Source: Amycolatopsis jejuensis (GTDB lineage: Bacteria; Actinomycetota; Actinomycetes; Mycobacteriales; Pseudonocardiaceae). Taken from it: DNA of 64,000 nt. Below, piece after piece: positions 59,811 through 64,000 of this stretch. A model generated the notes under the pieces. It was not told the origin of the DNA and did no database searches. It worked only from the letters and a program-made list of their open reading frames with translations. Position 1 is the first letter of the stretch. Each line of letters opens with the position of its first letter. The position numbers and the translations under genes were made by a program. The stretch lies in assembly GCF_000717335.1 (NCBI RefSeq), contig NZ_JNYZ01000001.1, positions 248,001 to 312,000 of the forward strand. Direction: 5' to 3'.

Positions 59811-60795
59811 ATGAGCAGCGATTTCACGGTGTTCCTCGGCTTGGACGTCGGCAAAGGCGCCCATCACGCAGTCGGTGTGACCGCCGAGGACGAGCGGCTG
59901 CACGACGGGCCGCTGCCCAACAGCGAACCGAAACTGCAGTCCCTGTTCGACAAACTCGCCCGGCACGGACGACTGCTGGTCATGGTCGACCAGCCCGCCA
60001 CCATCGGGGCACTGCCCGTCGGGGTCGCCCGCGCCACCGGGCACCAGGTCGCCTACCTGCCCGGACTCGCGATGCGCCGCATCGCCGACCTCCACCCGGG
60101 CCGCGCGAAAACCGACGCCGCCCGATCGCTGCCGCACCCGCTCCGCCAGGTCGATCTCGGCGACAACGCCCTGGCCGAACTGGAGGTGCTCGTCGGGTTC
60201 GACGACGACCTCGCAACCGAAACAACCCGGATCAGCGATCGCCACCGCCCACGCGCCCCGCATAGGCAGCCAACTGGTCGACGCGATCATCTCCGCGCTC
60301 GGCGAGCAAACGGCCACCGCCCCAGCGGACCTGGTCTTCCCGCGACTGGCCGACAGCCGGAAAACCGTCCTGCAGCAACGGAAACAGATCGCCGACGAGG
60401 TCGAGAGGATACTCGATGCGCACCCCCTCTCCGAGGTCCTGCCATCGCTGCCCGGCATCGACGTCAGGACCGCCGCCCGCATCCTGCTCGAGATCGGCGA
60501 CGCCTCGAACTTCAAGTCCACCGCACACCTGACCGCCCACGCCGACATCGCCCCCGTCACCCGCAGCTCCGGAACCAGCATCAAAGGCGAACACCCCGCC
60601 AGAACCGGCAACCGCGCCCCCAAACGCGCGTTCTTCCTCGCCGCGTTCGCCTCGCCGGCAGACCCAACCAGCCGCGCACTGATCTGCCTCGCCCGGCGCC
60701 GCTGCGACGTCCTCTACACCATGCTCCGCAACCACACCCACTACCAACCCGACCGGACAGCACACCTCACACCACCCGAGCCGACCGCCCCTTGA
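59811..60795 (+). pseudogene. IS110 family transposase, frameshifted and deleted
   Basis: The N-terminal RuvC-like part reads FTVFLGLDVGKGAHHAVGVT, LLVMVDQPATIGALPVGVAR and VAYLPGLAMRRIADLHPGRA, ending KTDAARS, where the usual DARDAFIIAD is shortened. After LVGFDDDLATE the frame shifts near 60230 and about 70 residues are absent. The Tnp20 part follows: VLPSLPGIDVRTAARILLEI, APVTRSSGTSIKGEHPARTG, NRAPKRAFFLAAFA and ICLARRRCDVLYTMLRN, again with a short deletion. At least three lesions make it inactive. The ATG is at 59811 and the stop at 60793-60795. Confidence 0.85.
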
Positions 60796-60849
60796 CCAAA
60801 CTCATCGGGACACCCCCCGCTGTACCCCGACGGCGACCGCGGAATTGCC

Positions 60850-61298
60850 GTGGACCAGCCCGCTCGAGGCACTGGATCGGAACGCAAGCCAGGACCTCCA
60901 TGCCCTGACGTGATCGCCGAACTGGATCGGCGGTTCGGCGATGGTGCTCGAATCTATGCGGTTCACGAGCACGGCCAGGCTCCCGGCCGGGTCCTCGGCG
61001 CCGCCCTCACCGACAGCGAGTTCACCACCGCCGCGGTCGCCGCGGCCCAGCAACGGGAAAAACGCGGGAAACCTGCTTCGTCCACCAATTCGATTGGCGC
61101 GCCGGACCATTCGGCGCGCGCCACTGCGTCGAGCTGCCGTTGTCTTCGGCACTGCGGAAGCCTGGGCCGAGGCACCGCAGTTACGCGGCATCGACGCGGA
61201 ATTCGTTCGGCGACCGCCTCGGCCGTTTCGTCCGCGACGGAGACCCCGGCTGGTCACCCTTCACCACCACCGACCCGACCGTTTTCCGGCTGTCCTGA
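60850..61298 (+). pseudogene. type B carboxylesterase C-terminal remnant
   Basis: Three pieces in different frames line up with the end of a type B carboxylesterase: GRVLGAALTDSEFTTAAVAA, HQFDWRAGPFGARHCVELP (with the catalytic-histidine context GA.H..ELP) and VFGTAEAWAEAPQLRG, then GRFVRDGDPGWSPFTTTDPT VFRLS ending at 61296-61298. The N-terminal two thirds, including the nucleophile serine, are absent. It lies directly behind the dead IS110 element, which may have caused the truncation. Confidence 0.7.
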
Positions 61299-61328
61299 AC
61301 GGAGCAGCGGCCACTGCCGCAAGGAGAA

Positions 61329-62537
61329 TTACCGGGATTTCCCCTTCACCGCGGCTTTCGGATGCCGGGCGAAGGCGTCGACCATCCGCTCGATCGCCGA
61401 CAGACAGCGGTTCCGGTCCGCGAAGGTCGAATAGACCAGCCGGAGATGGTCACTGCTCCCCCAGGTGTCCCCTTCGTTCAGCAATACCGACGCTTCCCGG
61501 AGAAGGTACTCGGTGACCTCGCGGGCGTTGCCGAACGCGGAAACGTCAAGCCACAGGTAATACCCGCTTTGCGGTTTCGTATACCCGAGATCCGGGACAG
61601 TGTCGAGCATCGCGCAGATCGCGTCGGCTCGCTTGCGGTACTCGGCGCGGTAGGCCTCGACGAACTGCGGCTCGCGAAGCGCCGCCACCGCGGCCGCCTG
61701 TGCCGCCGTGCTCGGGGCGCCGAGAATGTGTGCCGCCGAGGAATGCAGGACGTCGGTGATCTCCTCGGACGCCACCACGTACCCGATCCGGTACCCGCAC
61801 AGCGCCATCCCCTTGGACAGCGAGCTGATCAGGATCGTCCGCTCCGCCATTCCCGGCAACGCAGCGATCTCGGTCATCTCGCAGCCATCGAAAACGGTGT
61901 CCTCGAAAGCCTGGTCGGTGACCACGATCAGGTCATTCTCCCGGGCGAACGCGGCAAGCTGTTCCAGCGCCCGGCGGCTGTACAGCGTGGCCGTGGGATT
62001 GTTCGGGTTCGCGATCAGCACGAGTTTCGTGCGCGGGGTCAGCCGACGTGCGAACTCGTCGATGCGCAGATCGTACCCGTCCTCGGGATACGTCGGCACC
62101 GGGACCGTCACGCCGCCGGCAAGCGGGCCGATCTCGAAGTTCGTGACCCAGGACGGCGTCGGGGTGAGAATCTCGTTCTGCGCCCCGGGTTCGAGGAACG
62201 GCCGCATGGCGTGGACGAACAACGGCACCGACCCGCCGGCGACGGTGACGTTGCGATCCGGATCCACCTCCAGGCCGTTCACCCGCGCGACCCGCTTCGC
62301 GATCTCCACCCGCAGCGCACGCTCCCCGATCGGCGAACTGTAATGCGCGCCGTCCGCCTGCAAGGATTCGATCGCCGCCGCCCGGACGTGCTCCGGGGTG
62401 CAGTCGTCCGGCCAGAACGGGTCCGCGATGCACAGCATCGCCACCTTCGCCGTGTCAATCCCACCCCAATGATCGTCGGCCTCCGTGGCCCGCCGCGCGG
62501 CGTAGGCGGGATCCATGAGATGGCGCACCGATGTCAT
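61329..62537 (-). CDS. pyridoxal-phosphate-dependent aminotransferase, class I/II
   Basis: A 402-residue fold-type I aminotransferase. The PLP lysine is in ILISSLSKGMALCGYRIGYV, the cofactor aspartate/tyrosine region is LIVVTDQAFEDTVFDG, the NPNNPTATLYSRRALEQL segment is diagnostic, and the C-terminal arginine is in SDHLRLVYST. The ATG at 62537 has GGAGG 5 bases upstream. The upstream gene on the same strand is a sodium:solute symporter 38 bases away, so the enzyme probably transaminates what that carrier imports. The substrate is not decidable. Confidence 0.9.
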   Translation of the reverse strand: MTSVRHLMDPAYAARRATEADDHWGGIDTAKVAMLCIADPFWPDDCTPEHVRAAAIESLQADGAHYSSPIGERALRVEIAKRVARVNGLEVDPDRNVTVAGGSVPLFVHAMRPFLEPGAQNEILTPTPSWVTNFEIGPLAGGVTVPVPTYPEDGYDLRIDEFARRLTPRTKLVLIANPNNPTATLYSRRALEQLAAFARENDLIVVTDQAFEDTVFDGCEMTEIAALPGMAERTILISSLSKGMALCGYRIGYVVASEEITDVLHSSAAHILGAPSTAAQAAAVAALREPQFVEAYRAEYRKRADAICAMLDTVPDLGYTKPQSGYYLWLDVSAFGNAREVTEYLLREASVLLNEGDTWGSSDHLRLVYSTFADRNRCLSAIERMVDAFARHPKAAVKGKSR

Positions 62538-62575
62538 CTGACCTCCAGTCTGCAAGGGAAACGCTCGGGTTGCGA

Positions 62576-64000
62576 TCATCGGCCGGGCCCGGCCACAGGG
62601 TGCGGGCCCGGCACGTCGTTCGCCGTGAGGCCCAGCCCGACTTCGATCGCGGCCGGCGGCGGCTTCGAGGTGACCAGGCTGACGAGCACCACCACCCCGG
62701 TGTTGATCAGCAGCGCGATCAGGCCGGCGTCGACGGAGGGCAGGTGCGTCTTCCAGAACCCGGCGGCGAACGGCGTCAGCAACGACACCGACCCGGCGAC
62801 CAGCCCGGCGAGGACGCCGATCGCGGTGGTCCGCCGCCACAGGAAGCCGAGGAACGCCGCCGGAGCCAGCATTTCCAGCGCTGCATTCGCCTGAAGCAGC
62901 ACGGTCACCAGCGAGCCGGAGTTGTGCAGCGTCACCCAGACTGCAATCGCCGTGATCACCACAAGGGCCACCCGCGAAACGCGAAGGTTGCCGCGGTCCG
63001 GCATCGCCGGGCGCAGGGGCTGCGCGACATTGCGCGCGAAGGTGGAAGCCGCGCTGAGCAACGTCACCGAACCCGGTCCGAGTGCGAGCAGCAATCCGGT
63101 CGCTGCCAGCAATCCGACCACCCACGGCGGGTAGGAAGCCGTGACGAAGGTCAGTAGTGCCGCGTTCGGATCGCCCCCCTCCGGCCGCGTGCCTGCCGCG
63201 AGCGCGGCCGCACCGAGAAGGATCACCAGGAAACAGGACAGTCCGTAGAGCGGCATCCAGACGTTGGTCCGGCGGATCGTCGTGGCCGTGCCTGCGGAGT
63301 AGCAGTACTGGAACGCCTGCGGCACCATCCAGCTGCCCAGCCCGACGCTCAACGACGACGTGATGAGCCAGCCGGCGGTCATCCCCGAGTGCGGGTCGCC
63401 GCCGGGCAGCTGCCACCATCCCGGATGCTCCTGCCCGGTCGTCCTGAAGACATCGGACAGCGAGGTCGCACCGACCTTGCCGGCCACCGAAACGACCAGG
63501 ACGACGAGCACGACCACCATCAGGATGTCCTTCACCGTGGCGGCGAAAGCGGCGGAACGGAGTCCGGTCACCGTCACGAACGCGAGCATCACCACCCCGG
63601 CAATGACCACCGCGAGGTCCGGCGCGACGTCACTCACCGCCAGCCGCACGATCATGCTGACGCTGATCAGCTGGATCTGCACGTAGACGATCAACGCCGC
63701 GATGCCAACCATCCCGGTCACCACACCGAGCCACTGCGCGTGGTACCGCGCCGCATGGAAATCCGCCTGCGTGACATGACCGAATCGCCGGCCACTGCGC
63801 CAGATCTTCGGCATGATCCAATAACCGGCCACATACACCGCGGGCAACGTGGTGAACGCCAGGTAAGCAGGCGCACCGGCCGCCCATGCGTAGCCGGAGA
63901 TGCCGAAGACAGCTGCCGTGCTGTAGGACTCGCCGGCATTCAGGAACCAGAAGAGCACGTTGCCGAACCGCCGCCCGCCGACGGCCCATTCGGTGAAGCT
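62576..64000 (-). CDS. sodium:solute symporter family protein (N-terminus beyond window)
   Basis: About 475 codons of an SSS-family carrier run to the window edge without a start. The conserved beginning FTEWAVGGRRFGNVLFWFLN then AGESYSTAAVFGISGYAWAAG shows only about the first helix is missing. SAASTFARNVAQPLR in the later part is the SSS core motif, and at least eleven hydrophobic segments follow one another. The branch resembles monocarboxylate or amino-acid symporters. It precedes the aminotransferase gene by 38 bases and is likely cotranscribed. Confidence 0.9.
   Translation of the reverse strand, partial: SFTEWAVGGRRFGNVLFWFLNAGESYSTAAVFGISGYAWAAGAPAYLAFTTLPAVYVAGYWIMPKIWRSGRRFGHVTQADFHAARYHAQWLGVVTGMVGIAALIVYVQIQLISVSMIVRLAVSDVAPDLAVVIAGVVMLAFVTVTGLRSAAFAATVKDILMVVVLVVLVVSVAGKVGATSLSDVFRTTGQEHPGWWQLPGGDPHSGMTAGWLITSSLSVGLGSWMVPQAFQYCYSAGTATTIRRTNVWMPLYGLSCFLVILLGAAALAAGTRPEGGDPNAALLTFVTASYPPWVVGLLAATGLLLALGPGSVTLLSAASTFARNVAQPLRPAMPDRGNLRVSRVALVVITAIAVWVTLHNSGSLVTVLLQANAALEMLAPAAFLGFLWRRTTAIGVLAGLVAGSVSLLTPFAAGFWKTHLPSVDAGLIALLINTGVVVLVSLVTSKPPPAAIEVGLGLTANDVPGPHPVAGPGR

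Noticed and set aside
61301..61320. GCGGC-CACT-GCCGC hairpin as terminator for the aminotransferase gene
   Set aside because: The stem is only 5 bp and no T-tract follows, so it is not distinguishable from chance in GC-rich DNA.

Overview
The window is 64 kb of very GC-rich DNA (about 70% by eye). Coding is dense, with many GTG starts, ATGA/GTGA stop-start overlaps, lipoprotein signals and F420/flavin-type luciferase-like oxidoreductases. Together these point to a filamentous actinomycete, most likely a Pseudonocardiaceae genome of the Amycolatopsis type. That placement is inference from style and gene content, because no rRNA, tRNA or marker gene is present. The content is a string of catabolic and transport islands separated by strips of decaying DNA, as expected of an accessory chromosome region. 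I saw no CRISPR array, no phage genes and no biosynthetic megasynthase.

Layout. (1) 1-9.3 kb: three luciferase-like (LLM) oxidoreductases, an SMP-30 lactonase and a flavin reductase sit beside a complete branched-chain-type ABC importer packed into three genes, one of which fuses both permeases and one ATPase. An AT-rich motif, TTAAACG, recurs 50-60 bp before the starts in this block. (2) 9.3-10.2 kb: a repeat-rich gene-free strip. (3) 10.2-18 kb: a LysR regulator divergent from a five-gene coupled operon (DUF3604 protein, SsuA/B/C-like ABC importer, S9 peptidase). (4) 17.9-22.6 kb: MFS transporter, cysteine hydrolase, sulfatase and a second LysR gene on the minus strand. (5) 22.7-26.4 kb: a minus-strand operon of two alpha/beta hydrolases, a RidA protein and an aconitase-X pair whose large subunit is badly decayed. 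(6) 26.5-31.7 kb: a divergent operon of a ThDP enzyme, an IclR regulator, a phosphotriesterase-family hydrolase and an orphan LivJ-type binding protein. (7) 31.7-47.4 kb: a DMT exporter, a frameshifted acyl-CoA synthetase, a DUF885 peptidase, an MFS/SRPBCC pair, a DPP-IV-like peptidase behind a perfect 24-bp palindrome, a D-aminoacylase-like amidohydrolase, an alpha/beta hydrolase, another MFS, a PucR regulator and a DadA-like FAD oxidase. This looks like peptide, D-amino-acid and nitrogen scavenging. (8) 48.2-55.2 kb: a sugar-type (CUT1) ABC importer operon with a tyrosine phosphatase-like enzyme and a metallophosphoesterase inside it, preceded by an RpiR-type regulator. (9) 55.2-61.3 kb: small or broken genes (zinc-ribbon membrane protein, SDR remnant, metallo-beta-lactamase, DJ-1/PfpI, decayed IS110 element, carboxylesterase remnant). 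(10) 61.3-64 kb: an aminotransferase and a sodium:solute symporter cut by the window end.

How the parts fit: each island pairs an importer with a local regulator and two to five hydrolases or oxidoreductases, so the window reads as several independently regulated scavenging modules. The substrates are not decidable from sequence alone. At least five loci show gene decay (IS5-like and IS110 remnants, aconitase X, SDR, carboxylesterase, acyl-CoA synthetase), so the region appears to be turning over rapidly.
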